Shown here: positions 35,500 to 48,797 of the stretch, piece by piece | How the letters are laid out: each line of letters starts with the position of its first letter | How positions within the stretch are numbered: position 1 is the stretch's first letter | NCBI GenBank assembly: GCA_964017155.1 | Contig: OZ024867.1 | Location: 12,905,934 to 12,969,933 of the forward strand | Direction of reading: 5' to 3' | Source: Oasisia sp. SBJ-2009 | Lineage: Eukaryota > Annelida > Polychaeta > Sabellida > Siboglinidae | DNA: 64,000 bases | Notes under the pieces: model-generated | Database searches by the model: none | What the model was told of the DNA's origin: nothing | The model's input: only the letters and a program-made list of their open reading frames with translations | Made by a program: the position numbers and the translations under genes

Positions 35500-35613
35500 A
35501 TGTTGACGTGTGCAAGTGCTACCCATGCAATAATGGTGCGACATGTAATGATGGGGTGAAGGAATATACTTCTATATGTGCTACTGCATATACGGGTGTC
35601 AATTGTGAAACAG
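35500..35613 (+). pseudogene. Dead EGF type II exon, unit 3
   Basis: The 114-base length is kept, and [16 protein letters not shown] is readable. But the acceptor TAG has become TGG, the donor is CAGTATTTT instead of CAGGTATGT, and the fourth cysteine codon is now serine (TCT in ACTTCTATATGT). The better copy at 54752 shows the ancestral form. It cannot be spliced as an EGF exon. Confidence 0.75.
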
Positions 35614-36289
35614 TATTTTGGACAGAGATTGAATTTGTAAACGTTAACGCGATAAAAACAACAGTAATATCGTAAGAAACTTACTACAGTTTTTTTTATC
35701 TACTTTCCATTACATGGACATTCTGCCGTGAACGTGACAGTTGTAGAACGGTACACTCTTGGCTAATGTTTGTTTACGATCATAGTTGCCTGCTTTGCCT
35801 CCTCTGAACCCAACGAATGTTAGGTTCATTTACGCTATAACATTGTGTCTAGTTTCAAGCGATGCGTAATGATTCTCCAATAGCAAAGCAATAATTTTGC
35901 TGTAACAAATAATGGCATGGCAAAAAGCAGCAAATTACACGTAAAGTATATGATGCACAAAAGGTAAGTTATACATGTGAGGCAGTATCTGTTATGCGAT
36001 ACAGCTCAAGTGTTTTTCACCTTTCTCGTTACCGTTACGGTATGTATTAAGAAATACCGACATGAAACAACTGGTCAATTACGATACATTGAACGTCTAA
36101 CGAGACTGTCTGACGTGTAATAATTCTGCTATTATTTTTAACAATTTAATATATTATGAGTGACATTTGAAATTGTCTCCTTAAGCTGAATTTACCGTAA
36201 ATGCAAAACAATAATTGATAGTTATCACATGTATTCTGTGCTGACCTAATACATTTCTCTTCTGATACAACTATATGTTTACATTGTAG

Positions 36290-36403
36290 ACATTGACCAC
36301 TGCGAAGACGACTCATGCGATAATGGTGGGCAATGTATTCATGGAGTGAACAAGATTACTTGCATTTGCGCAATTGGATACACCGGTATCAAATGCGAAA
36401 CGG
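36290..36403 (+). CDS. EGF type I exon, unit 3
   Basis: DIDHC and IHGVNKITC; shares the His residues with units 1 and 7. Acceptor ATTGTAG, donor GTATGT, six cysteines. Confidence 0.65.
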
Positions 36404-37849
36404 GTATGTCGGACGACAGTGAAATATATCGGGATGAAAACCAGAGAAATCTTACATCAAATACTTATATATAATTATGTCAAATGTATTGAATATTCAG
36501 AGTGGTTATCTAATGTATATTGGTTTCGTGTCGCAATAACAACTGCTACCAGAAACCAGAATATGATTCATATATCTCCCAACATGCGAACATTCATTAA
36601 CAAAAATTATTCCGCAGTATCCAATACTCAATATTTCTTAAACTTCTTACAATTTATGCCTGATTACTACGCTCCAAGTTACGCGCGAAATATATATTTT
36701 TTCACAACTACCTACTACAATTATAGTCAGGTACTCATTTATTCAGCGGAGTGAAGTGGTTCAATGTAAATTGAAAGACATTTCCCAGAGTTTTTCAGGG
36801 TAGCACACGATTTGGATACGAATTATCTTGGTCCATAGTCCGACGTTCTTACCACTGCGCTACTAATGAAAGGTATAATAACTTCAATTACGTTGTAAAG
36901 ACAGTCCAATTAGACCGACTGCATATTAATTACCTGCAAATATTGCATCATATTTTAATTTAAAATGAATGACATGTTTATCCTTCAAATGTTAATGCAA
37001 GGTAATAGTTGTTTATTGTAGATTGTGAGATGAGACATTAGTTAATATCGCATGATGGTGTAAAGGAATTAAAAGATCTACCGCAATTATACACCCCGAA
37101 AAGGAATGTGGCAATTACAATGTAGCAAACGTAAATTATTTATTTATGAACTCGCAAATGTGACAAGATATTCAACATATTGAACATATTGAATTTCTAA
37201 ACGTTAACGCGATAAAAACAACAGTAATATCATAAGAAACTTACTACAGGTTCTTTATCTACTTTCCATCATGTGGACATTCTGCCGTGAAGGGTGACAG
37301 TTGTAGCACGGAACACTCTTGGCTAATGTTTGTTTACGATCAGAGTTGCCTGCTTTACCTCCTCTGAACCCAACGAATGTTAGGTTCATATACGCTATAA
37401 CATTGTGTCTCGTTTCAAGCGATGCGTAATGATTCTCCAATAGCAAAGCAATAATTTTGCTGTAACAAATAATGGCATGACAAAAAGCAGAAAATTACAC
37501 GTAAAGTACATGATGCACAAAAGGTAAGTTATACATGTGGGGCAGTATCTGTTATGCGATACAGCTCAAGTGTTTTTCACCTTACTCATTACCCTTACGG
37601 TAATTATTAAGAAATACCGACATGAAACAACTGGTCAATTACGATACATTGAACGTCTAACCAGACTGTCTGACGTGTAATAATTCTGCTATTATTTTTA
37701 ACAATTTAATATATTATGAGTGACATTTGAAGTTGTCTCCTGAAGCTGAATTTACCGTAAATGCAAGACAATAATTGATAGTTATCACATGTATTCTGTG
37801 CTGACCTAATACATTTCTCTTGTTATACAACTATAGTTTTACGTTGTAG

Positions 37850-37963
37850 ACATTGACGACTGCGAAGACGACTCATGCGAAAATGGTGGGCAATGTATTG
37901 ACGGAGTGAACAAGATTACTTGCAATTGCGCAATTGGATACACCGAGGTCAAATGCGAAACGG
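37850..37963 (+). CDS. EGF type I exon, unit 4
   Basis: DIDDC, SCENGGQC, YTEVKC as in unit 2. Donor is GTTTGT, weaker than the GTATGT of its siblings. The type II exon normally found before it is absent: a deletion joins ATATTCAACATATTGAAC near 37173. Confidence 0.6.
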
Positions 37964-38832
37964 GTTTGTCGGACTAACACTGAAATATATCGCGATGAAA
38001 ACCAGAGAAATTTTACACCAAATACTTATATATAATTATGTCAAATGTACTGTATATGCAGAGTGGTTATCTAATGTATATTGGTTTCGTGTTACAATAA
38101 CAACTGCTACCAGAAACCAGAATATGATTCATATATCTCCCAACATGCGAACATTCATTAACAAAAATTATTCCGCAGTATCCAATACTCAATATTTCTT
38201 AAACTTCTTACAATTTATGCCTGATTACTACGCTCCAAGTTACGCGCGAAATATATATTTTTTCACAACTACCTACTACAATTACAGTCAGGTACTCATT
38301 TATTCAGCAGAGTGAAGTGGTTCAATGTAAATTGAAAAAAAATTCTCAGAGTTTGTCAGGGTTGCACACGATTTGGATGCGAATTATCTTGGTCCATAGT
38401 CCGACGTTCTTACCACTGCGCTACTAGCTAAATGTATAATAACTTCAATTGCGTTGTAAAGAAAGTCCAATTTGACCGACTGACTATGAATTACCTGCAA
38501 TTATTGCATCATATTTTAATTTATGATGAAAGACATGTTTATCCTTCAAATGTTAATGCAAGGTAGTAGTTGTTTTTTGTAGATTGTGAGATGAGATATT
38601 AGTTAATATCGCATGATGGTGTAAAGGAATTAAAAGATCTACCGCAAGTATACACCCCGAAAAGGAATGTGGCAATTACAATATAGCAAACGTAGATTCG
38701 TTATTTATGAACTCGCAAATGTGACAAGATATTCAAATCCTTGTGTGATGTAATTTGTCATAACGTTTTTGTCGTGTGACCTTTATTGAGCCAATAATGT
38801 TTCGCCTAAACAAAGTAATATTTAAATTGTGG

Positions 38833-38946
38833 ATGTTGACGTGTGCAAGTGCTACCCATGCAATAATGGTGCGACATGTAATGATGGGGTGAAGGAATAT
38901 ACTTCTATATGTGCTACTGGATATACCGGTGTCAATTGTGAAACAG
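38833..38946 (+). pseudogene. Dead EGF type II exon, unit 5
   Basis: Full-length relic with the same three defects as the unit 3 copy (TGG acceptor, changed donor, fourth cysteine lost), so these defects predate amplification. It keeps ATGYTGVNC with Gly, unlike the ATAYTGVNC of unit 3. Confidence 0.75.
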
Positions 38947-39625
38947 TATTTTGGACACAGATTGAATTTCTAAACGTTAACGCGATAAAAACAACGGTAA
39001 TATCATAAGAAACTTACTACAGGTTTTTTTTTTATCTACTTTCCATTATGTGGACATTCTGCCGTGAAGGTGACAGTTGTAGCACGGTACACTCTTGGCT
39101 AATGTTTGTTTACGATCATAGTTGCCTGATTTACCTCCTCTGAACCCAACGAATGTTAGGTTCATTTACGCTATAACATTGTGTCTCGTTTCAAGCGATG
39201 GGTAATGATTCTCCAATAGCAAAGCAATAGTTTTGCTGTAACAAATAATGGCATGACAAAAAGCAGCAAATTACACATAAAGTACATGATGCACAAAAGG
39301 TAAGTTATACATGTGGGGCAATATCTGTTATGCGATACAGCTCAAGTGTTTTTCACCTTACTCATTAACGTTACGGTATGTATTAAGAAATACCGACATA
39401 TAACAACTGGTCAATTACGATACATTGAACGTCTAACCAGACTGTCTGACGTGTAATAATTCTGCTATTATTTTTAACAATTTAATATATTATGAGTGAC
39501 ATTTAAAATTGTCTCCTGAAGCTGAATTTACCGTAAATGCAAGAAAATAATTGATAGTTATCACATGTATTCTGTGCTGACCTAATACATTTCTCTTCTG
39601 ATACAACTATATTTTTACGTTGTTG

Positions 39626-39739
39626 ACATTGACGACTGCGAAGACGACTCATGCGAAAATGGTGGGCAATGTATTGATGGAGTGAACAAGATTACTTGCA
39701 ATTGCGCTATTGCATACACCGGGGTCAAATGCGAAACGG
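39626..39739 (+). CDS. EGF type I exon, unit 5, acceptor damaged
   Basis: Frame and six cysteines intact (IAYTGVKC, one Gly to Ala change), but the acceptor reads GTTGTTG, so the AG is gone. The exon is probably skipped; being phase 1-1, skipping keeps the frame. Donor GTATGT is normal. Confidence 0.5.
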
Positions 39740-41371
39740 GTATGTCGGACTAACACTGAAATATATCGCGATGAAAACCAGAGAAATCTTACACCAAATA
39801 CTTATATATAATTATGTCAAATGTACTGTATATGCAGAGTGGTTATCTAATGTATATTGGTTTCGTGTCGCAATAACAACTGCTACCAGAAACCAGAATA
39901 TGATTCATATATCTCCCAACATGCGAACATTCATTAAAAATATTATTCCGCAGTATCCATTTCTCAATATTTCTGAAACTACTTACAATTTTTGCCTGAT
40001 TACTACGCTTCAAGTTATGCGCGAAATATATATTTTTTCACAACTACCTACTACAATTTCACTCAGGTACTCATTTATTCAGCGGCGTGAAGTGGTTCAA
40101 TGTAAATTGAAAGACATTTCCCAGAGTTTGTCAGGGTAGCACGCGATTTGGATACGACTTATCTTGGTCCATAGTCCGACGTTCTTACCACTGCGCTACT
40201 AATAAAATATATAATAACTTCAATTACGTCGTAAAGAAAGTCCAATTAGACTGACTGACTATTAATTACCTGCAAATATTGCATCATATTTTAATTTGTG
40301 ATGAATGACATGTTTATCCTTCAAATGTTAATGCAAGGTAGTAGTTGTTTATTGTAGATTGTGAGATGAGACATTAATTAATATCGCATGATGGTGTAAA
40401 GGAATTAAAAGATCTACCGCAATTATACACCCCGAAAAGGAATGTGGCAATTACAATGTAACAAACGTAAATTAGTTATTTATGAACTCGCAAATGTGAC
40501 AAGATATTCAAATCCTTGTGTGATGTAATTTGTCATAACGTTTTTGTCGTGTGACCTTTATTGAGCCAATAATATTTGGCCTAGAAAAGTAATATTTAAA
40601 TCGTGGATGCAATAATGGTGCGACATGTAATGATGGGGTGAACGAAAATACTTCTATAAGTGGTACTGGATATACGGGTGTCAATTTTGAAACAGTATTT
40701 TGGTCACATATTGAATTTCTAAACGTTAACGCGATAAAAACAACAGTAATATCATAAGAAACTTACTACCGATTCTTTATCTACTTTCCATCATGTGGAC
40801 ATTCTGCCGTGAAGGGTGAGAGTTGTAGCACGGTACACTCTTGGCTAATGTTTGTTTACGATCAGAGTTCCCTGCTTTACCACCTCTGAACGCAACGAAT
40901 GTTAGGTTCATTTACGCTATAACATTGTGTCTCGTTTCAAGCGATGCGTAATGATTCTCCAATAGCAAAGCAATAGTTTTGCTGTAACAAATAATGGCAT
41001 GTCAAAAAGCAGCAAATTGCACGTAAAGTAGATGATGCACAAAAGGTAAGTTATACTTTTAGGGCAGTATCTGTTATGCGATACAGCTCAATTGTTTTTC
41101 ACCTTACTCATTACCGTTACGGTATGTATTAAGAAATACCGACATGAAATAACTGGTCAATTACGATACATTGAACGTCTAACCAGACTGTCTGACGTGT
41201 AATAATTCTGTAATTTTTTTTAACAATTTAATATATTATGAGTGACATTTGAAATTGTCTCCTGAAGCTGAATTTACCGTAAATGCAAGACAATAATTGA
41301 TAGTTATCACATGTATTCTGTGCTGACCTAATACATTTCTCTTCTGATACAACTATATGTTTACTTTGTAG

Positions 41372-41485
41372 ACATTGACGACTGCGAAGACGACTCATGC
41401 GATAATGGTGGGCAATGTATTGATGGAGTGAACAAGATTACTTGCCTTTGCGCTATTGGATACACCGGTATCAAATGCGAAACGG
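41372..41485 (+). CDS. EGF type I exon, unit 6
   Basis: DIDDC, SCDNGGQC, ITCLC, YTGIKC. Acceptor TTTGTAG, donor GTATGT, six cysteines. Confidence 0.65.
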
Positions 41486-42355
41486 GTATGTCGGACTACA
41501 GTGAAATATATCGCGATGAAAACCAGTGAAATCTTACACCAAATACTTATATATAAATATGTCAAATGCATTGAATATGCAGAGTGGTTATCTAATGTAT
41601 ATTGGTTTCGTGTCGCAATAACAACTGCTACCAGAAAGCAGAATATGATTCATATATCTCCCAACATGCGAACATTCATTAAAAAATAATTATTCCGCAG
41701 TATCCATTACTCAATATTTCTTAAACTTCTTACAATTTATGCCTGATTACTACGCTCCAAATTACGCGATAAATATATATTTTTTCACAACTACCTACTA
41801 CAATTACAGTCAGGTACTCATTTATTCAGCAGAGTGAAGCGGTTCAATGTAAATTGAAAGACATTTCCCAGAGTTTGTCACGGTAGCACACGATTTGGAT
41901 ACGAATTATCTTGGTCCATAGTCCGACGTTCTTACCACTGCTCTGCTAGTTAAATGTATAATAACTTCAATTACGTTGTAAAGAAAGTCCAATTAGACCT
42001 ACTGACAATTAATTACCTGCAATTATTGCATCATATTTTAATTTATGATGAAAGACATGTTTATCCTTCAAATGTTAATGCGAGGTAGTAGTTGTTTATT
42101 GTAGATTGTGAGATGAGACATTAGTTAATATCGCATGATGGTGTAAAGGAATTAAAAGATCTACCGCAATTATAGACCACGAAAAGGAATGTGGCAATTA
42201 CAATGTAGCAAACGTAAATTAGTTATTTATGAACTCGCAAATGTGACAAGACATTCAAATCCTTGTGTGATGTAATTTGTCGTAACGTTTTTGTCGTTTG
42301 ACCTTTACTGAGCCAATAATGTTTCGCCTAAAAAAAAGTAATTTTTAAATTGTGG

Positions 42356-42469
42356 ATGTTGACGTGTGCAAGTGCTACCCATGCAATAATGGTGCGACAT
42401 GTAATGATGGGGTGAAGGAATATACTTCTATATGTGCTACTGCATATACGGGTGTCAATTGTGAAACAG
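42356..42469 (+). pseudogene. Dead EGF type II exon, unit 7
   Basis: Full-length relic, same defects as at 35500, and also sharing its Ala-Tyr change. Confidence 0.75.
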
Positions 42470-43142
42470 TATTTTGGACAGAGATTGAATTTCTAAACGT
42501 TACCGCGATAAAAACAACAGTAATATCATAAGAAACTTACTACAGGTTTTTTTTATCTACTTTCCATTACATGGACATTCTGCCGTGAACGTGACAGTTG
42601 TAGTACGGTACACTCTTGGCTAATGTTTGTTTACGATCATAGTTGCCTGCTCTGCCTCCTCTGAACCCAACGAATGTTAGGTTCATTTACGCTATAACAT
42701 TGTGTCTCGTTTCAAGCGATGCGTAATGATTCTCCAATAGCAAAGCAATAATTTTGCTGTAACAAATAATGGCATGGCAAAAAGCAGCGAATTACACGTA
42801 AAGTATATGATGCACGAAAGGTAAGTTATACATGTGAGGCAGTATCTGTTATGCGATACAGGTCAAGTGTTTTTCACCTTTCTCGTTACCGTTACGGTAT
42901 GTATTAAGAAATACCGACATGAAACAACTGGTCAATTACGATACATTAAACGTCTAACGAGACTGTCTGACGTGTAATAATTCTGCTATTATTTTTAACA
43001 ATTTAATATATTATGAGTGACATTTGAAATTGTCTCCTTAAGCTGAATTTACCGTAAATGCAAAACAATAATTGATAGTTATCATATTCTGTGCTGACCT
43101 AATACATTTCTCTTCTGATACAACTATATGTTTACGTTGTAG

Positions 43143-43256
43143 ACATTGACCACTGCGAAGACGACTCATGCGATAATGGTGGGCAATGTATTCATGGAGT
43201 GAACAAGATGACTTGCATTTGCGCAATTGGATACACCGGTATCAAATGCGAAACGG
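43143..43256 (+). CDS. EGF type I exon, unit 7
   Basis: Identical in protein to unit 1 (DIDHC, IHGVNKMTC). The following intron is also almost identical, so this unit and unit 1 are recent copies of each other. Confidence 0.65.
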
Positions 43257-44888
43257 GTATGTCGGACGACAGTGAAATATATCGTGATGAAAACCAGAGA
43301 AATCTTACATCAAATACTTATATATAATTATGTCAAATGTATTGAATATGCAGAGTGGTTATCTAATGTATATTGGTTTCGTGTTACAATAACAACTGCT
43401 ACCAGAAAGCAGAATATGATTCATATATCTCCCAACATGCGAATATTCATTAAAAAAAAATTATTCCGCAGTATCCATTACTCAATATTTCTTGAACTTC
43501 TTACAATTTATCCCTGATTACTACGCTCCAAGTTACGCGCGAAATATATATTTTTTCACAATTACCTACTACAATTATAGTCAGTTACTCATTTATTCAG
43601 CGGAATGAAGTGGTTCAATGTAAATTGAAAAACATTTCCCAGAGTTTTTCAGGGTAGCTCACGATTTGGATACGAATTATCTTGGTCCATAGTCCGACGT
43701 TCTTACCACTGCGCTACTAATGAAATGTATAATAACTTCAATTACGTTGTAAAGAAAGTCCAATTAGACCGACTGACTATTAATTACCTGCAAATATTGC
43801 ATCATATTTTAATTTATGATGAATGACATGTTTATCCTTCAAATGTTAATGCAAGGTAATAGTTGTTTATTGTAGATTGTGAGATGAGACATTAGTTAAT
43901 ATCGCATGATGGTGTAAAGGAATTAAAAGATCTACCGCAATTATACACCCCGAAAATGAATGTGGCAATTACAATGTAGCAAACGTAAATTAGTTATTTA
44001 TGAACTCGCAAATGTGACAAGATATTCAAATCCTTGTGTGATGTAATTTGCCATAACGTTTTTGTCGTGTGACCTTTATTGAGCCAATAATGTTTGGCCT
44101 AAAAAGTAATATTTAAATTGTGGATGCAATAATGGTGCGACATATAATGATGGGGTGAACGAATATACTTCTATATGTGGTAATGGATATACGGGTGTCA
44201 ATTGTGAAACAGTATTTTGGTCACATATTGAATTTCTAAACGTTAACGCGATAAAAACAACAGTAATATCATAAGAAACATACTACAGGTTCTTTATCTA
44301 CTTTCCATCATGTGGACATTCTGCCGTGAAGGGTGACAGTTGTAGCACGGTACACTCTTGGCTAATGTTTGTTTACGATCAGAGTTGCCTGCTTTACCTC
44401 CTCTGAACCCAACGAATGTTAGGTTCATTTACGTTATAACATTGTGTCTCGTTTCAAGCGATGCGTAATGATTCTCCAATAGCAAAGCAATAATTTTGCT
44501 GTAACACATAATGGCATGACAAAAAGCAGAAAATTACACGTAAAGTACATGATGCACAAAAGGTAAGTTATACATGTGGGGCAGTGTCTGTTATGCGATA
44601 CAGCTCAAGTGTTTTTCACCTTACTCATTACCGTTACGGTAAGTGTTAAGAAATACCGACATGAAACAACTGGTCAATTACGATACATTGAACGTCTAAC
44701 CAGACTGTCTGACGTGTAATAATTCTGCTATTATTTTTAGCAATTTAATATATTATGAGTGACATTTGAAGTTGTCTCCTGAAGCTGAATTTACCGTAAA
44801 TGCAAGACAATAATTTATAGTTATCACATGTATTATGTGCTGACTTAATACATTTCTCTTTTGATACAACTATAGTTTTACGCTGTAG

Positions 44889-45002
44889 ACATTGACGACT
44901 GCGAAGACGACTCATGCGAAAATGGTGGGCAATGTATTGACGGAGTGAACAAGATTACTTGCAATTGCGCTATTGGATACACCGAGGTCAAATGCGAAAC
45001 GG
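44889..45002 (+). CDS. EGF type I exon, unit 8
   Basis: Same protein as unit 2 (SCENGGQC, YTEVKC). Acceptor GCTGTAG, donor GTATGT. Confidence 0.65.
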
Positions 45003-46939
45003 GTATGTCGGACTAACACTGAAATATATCGCGATGAAAACCAGAGAAATCTTACACCAAATACTTATATATAATTATGTCAAATGTACTGTATATGCAG
45101 AGTGGTTATCTAATGTATATTGGTTTCGTGTCGCAATAACAACTGCTACCAGAAACCAGAATGTGATTCATATATCTCCCAACATGCGAACATTCATTAA
45201 ACTAAAATTATTCCGCAGTATCCATTACTCAATATTTCTTGAACTTCTTACAATTTATGCCTGATTACTACGCTCCAAGTTACGCGCGATATATATATTT
45301 TTTTACAATTACCTACTACAATTATAATCAGGTACTCATTTATTCAGCGGAGTGAAGTGGTTCAATGTAAATTGAAAAACATTTCCCAGAGTTTTTCAGG
45401 GTAACACACGATTTGGATACGAATTATCTTGGTCAGCGACGACGACGTTCTTACCACTGCGCTGCTAGTTAAATGTATAATAACTTCAATTACGTTGTAA
45501 AGAAAGTCCAATTAGGCCGACTGACTATTAATTACCTGCAAATATTGCATCATATTTTAATTTATGATGAATGACATGTTTACCCTTCAAATGTTAATGC
45601 GAGGTAGTAGTTGTTTATTGTAGATTGTGAGATGAGACATTAGTTAATATCGCATGATGGTGTAAAGGAATTAAAAGATCTACCGCAATTATACACCCCG
45701 AAAAGGAATGTGGCAATTACAATGTAGCAAACGTAAATTAGTTATTTATAAACTCGCAAATGAGACAAGATATTCAAATCCTTGTGTGATGTAATTTGTC
45801 ATAACGTTTTTGTCGTGTGACCTTTATTGAGCCAATAATGTTTGGCCTAAAAAAGTAATTTTGAAATTGTGGATGCAATAATGGTGCGACATGTAATGAT
45901 GGGGTGAACGAATATACTTCTATATGTGGTACTGGATATACGGGTGTCAATTGTGAAACAATATTTTGGTCACATATTGAATTTCTAAACGTTAACGCGA
46001 TAAAAACAACAGTAATATCATAAGAAACTTACTACAGGTTCTTTATCTACTTTCCATCATGTGGACATTCTGCCGTGAAGGGTGAGTGTTGTAGCACGGT
46101 ACACTCTTGGCTAATGTTTGTTTACGATCAGAGTTGCCTGCTTTACCTCCTCTGAACCCAACGAATGTTAGGTTCATTTACACTATAACATTGTGTCTCG
46201 TTTCAAACGATGCGTAATGATTCTCCAATAGCAAAGCAATAGTTTTGCTGTAGCAAATAATGGCATGACAAAAAGCAGCAAATTACACATAAAGTACATG
46301 ATGCACAAAAGGTAAGTTATACATGTGGGGCAGTATCTGTTATGCGATACAGCTCAGGTGTTTTTCACCTTACTCATTAACGTTACGGTATGTATTAAGA
46401 AATACTGACATGAAATAACTGGTCAATTACGATACATTCCACCTCTAACCAGAGTGTCTGACGTGTAATAATTCTGCTATTATTTTTAACAATTAAATAT
46501 ATTATGAGTGACATTTGAAATTGTCTCCTATAGCTGAATTTAGCGTAAATGCAAGACAATAATGGCATGTTAAAAAGCAGCAAATTACACATAAAGTAGA
46601 TGATGCACGAAAGGTAAGTTATACATGTGGGGCAGTATCTGTTATGCGATACAGCTCAAGTGTTTTACACCTTACTCATTACCGTTACGGTATGTATTAA
46701 GAAATACCGATATGAAACAACTGGTCAATTACGATACATTCAACCTCTAACCAGAGTGTCTGACGTGTAATAATTCTGCTATAATTTTTAACAATTAAAT
46801 ATATTATGAGTGACATTTGAAATTGTCTCCTGAAGCTGAATTTAGCGTAAATGCAAGACAATAAGTGATAGTTATCACATGTATTCTGTGCTGACCTAAT
46901 ACATTTCTCTTCTGATACAATTATATGTTTACGTTGCAG

Positions 46940-47053
46940 ACATTGACGACTGCGAAGACGACTCATGCGATAATGGTGGGCAATGTATTGATGGAGTGAA
47001 CAAGATTACTTGCAATTGCGCTATTGGATACACCGGTATGAAATGCGAAACGG
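46940..47053 (+). CDS. EGF type I exon, unit 9
   Basis: SCDNGGQC, ITCNC, YTGMKC; acceptor GTTGCAG, a consensus CAG. Preceded by a 305-base duplication of the intron just upstream, which explains the longer unit. Confidence 0.65.
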
Positions 47054-48674
47054 GTATGTCGGACTACAGTGAAATATACCGCGATGAAAACCAGTGAAAT
47101 CTTACACCAAATACTTACATATGTACTGTATATGCAGAGTGGTTATCTAATGTATATTGGTTTCGTGTCTCAATAACAACTGCTACCAGAAAGCAGAATA
47201 TGATTCATATATCTCCCAACATGCGAACATTCATTAACAAAAATTATTCCGCAGTATCCATTACTCAATATTTCTTACACTTCTTACAATTTATGCCTGA
47301 TTACTACGCTCCAAGTTACGCGCGAAATATATATTTTTTTCACAACCACCTACTACAATTACAGTCAGGTACTCATTTATTTAGCGAAGTGAAGTGGTTC
47401 AATGTAAATTGAAAGACATTTCCCAGAGTTTGTCAGGGTAGCACACAAATCGTGATACGAATTATCTTGGTCCATAGTCCGACGTTCTTACCACTACGCT
47501 ACTAATTACATGTATAATAACTTCAATTACGTTGTAAAGAAATTCCAATTAGACCGACTGACTATTAATTACCTGCAATTATTGCATCATATTTCAACGT
47601 ATGATTAAAGACATGTTTATCCTTCAAATGTTAATGCAAGGTAGCAGTTGTTTATTGTAGATTGTGAGATGAGACATTAGTTAATATCGCATGATGGTGT
47701 AAAGGAATTAAAAGATCTACCGCAATTATACACCCCGAAAAGGAATGTGGCAATTACAATGTAGCAAACGTAAATTAGTTATTTATAAACTCGCAAATGA
47801 GACAAGATATTCAAATCCTTGTGTGATGTAATTTGTCATAACGTTTTTGTCGTGTGACCTTTATTGAGCCAATAATGTTTGGCCAAAAAAAGGAATTTTG
47901 AAATTGTGGATGCAATAATGGTGCGACATGTAATGATGGGGTGAACGAATATACTTCTATATGTGGTACTGGATATACGGGTGTCAATTGTGAAACAGTA
48001 TTTTGGTCACATATTGAATTTCTAAACGTTAACGCGATAAAAACAACAGTAATATCATAAGAAACTTACTACAGGTTCTTTATCTACTTTCCATCATGTG
48101 GACATTCTGCCGTGAAGGGTGAGTGTTGTAGCACGGTACACTCTTGGCTAATGTTTGTTTACGATCAGAGTTGCCTGCTTTACCTCCTCTGAACCCAACG
48201 AATGTTAGGTTCATTTACGCTATAACATTGTGTCTCGTTTCAAACGATGCGTAATGATTCTCCAATAGCAAAGCAATAGTTTTGCTGTAGCAAATAATGG
48301 CATGACAAAAAGCAGCAAATTACACATAAAGTACATGATGCACAAAAGGTAAGTTATACATGTGGGGCAGTATCTGTTATGCGATACAGCTCAGGTGTTT
48401 TTCACCTTACTCATTAACGTTACGGTATGTATTAAGAAATACTGACATGAAACAACTGGTCAATTACGATACATTTAACGTCTAACCAGACTGTCTGACG
48501 TGTAATAATTCTGCTATTATTTTTAACAATTTAATATATTATGAGTGACATTTGAAATTGTCTCCTGAAGCTGAATTTACCGTAAATGCAAGACAATAAT
48601 TGATAGTTATCACATGTATTCTCTGCTGACCTAATACATTTCTCTTCTGATACAACTATATTTTTACGTTGTAG

Positions 48675-48787
48675 ACATGACGACTGCGAAGATGACTCAT
48701 GCGAAAATGGTGGGCAATGTATTGATGGAGTGAACAAAATTACTTGCAATTGCGCTATTAGATACACCGGGGTCAAATGCGAAACGG
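48675..48787 (+). pseudogene. EGF type I exon, unit 10, frameshifted
   Basis: 113 bases: one T is missing in ACATGACGAC (siblings have ACATTGACGAC), so inclusion would shift the frame. Splice sites are intact. Ten bases after its donor lies the insertion point of the TIR transposon. Confidence 0.75.
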
Positions 48788-48797
48788 GTATGTCGGA

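Larger units (their letters stand above)
31709..48797 (+). repeat. Tandem array of ~1.75-kb EGF-exon units
   Basis: Ten units, each with the same order: intron start, tRNA-like relic, relic of a type II EGF exon, a TTCTGCCGTGAA and GGTAACGGTA-containing intron, then a type I EGF exon. Distances between consecutive type I exons are 1746, 1777, 1560, 1776, 1746, 1771, 1746, 2051 and 1735. The short one lacks the type II region; the long one carries a 305-base internal duplication (about 46257-46561 with 46562-46866). Units 1-2 and 7-8 are nearly identical at an offset of 10,376 bases. The array continues, more diverged, to 57.8 kb. Confidence 0.95.
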
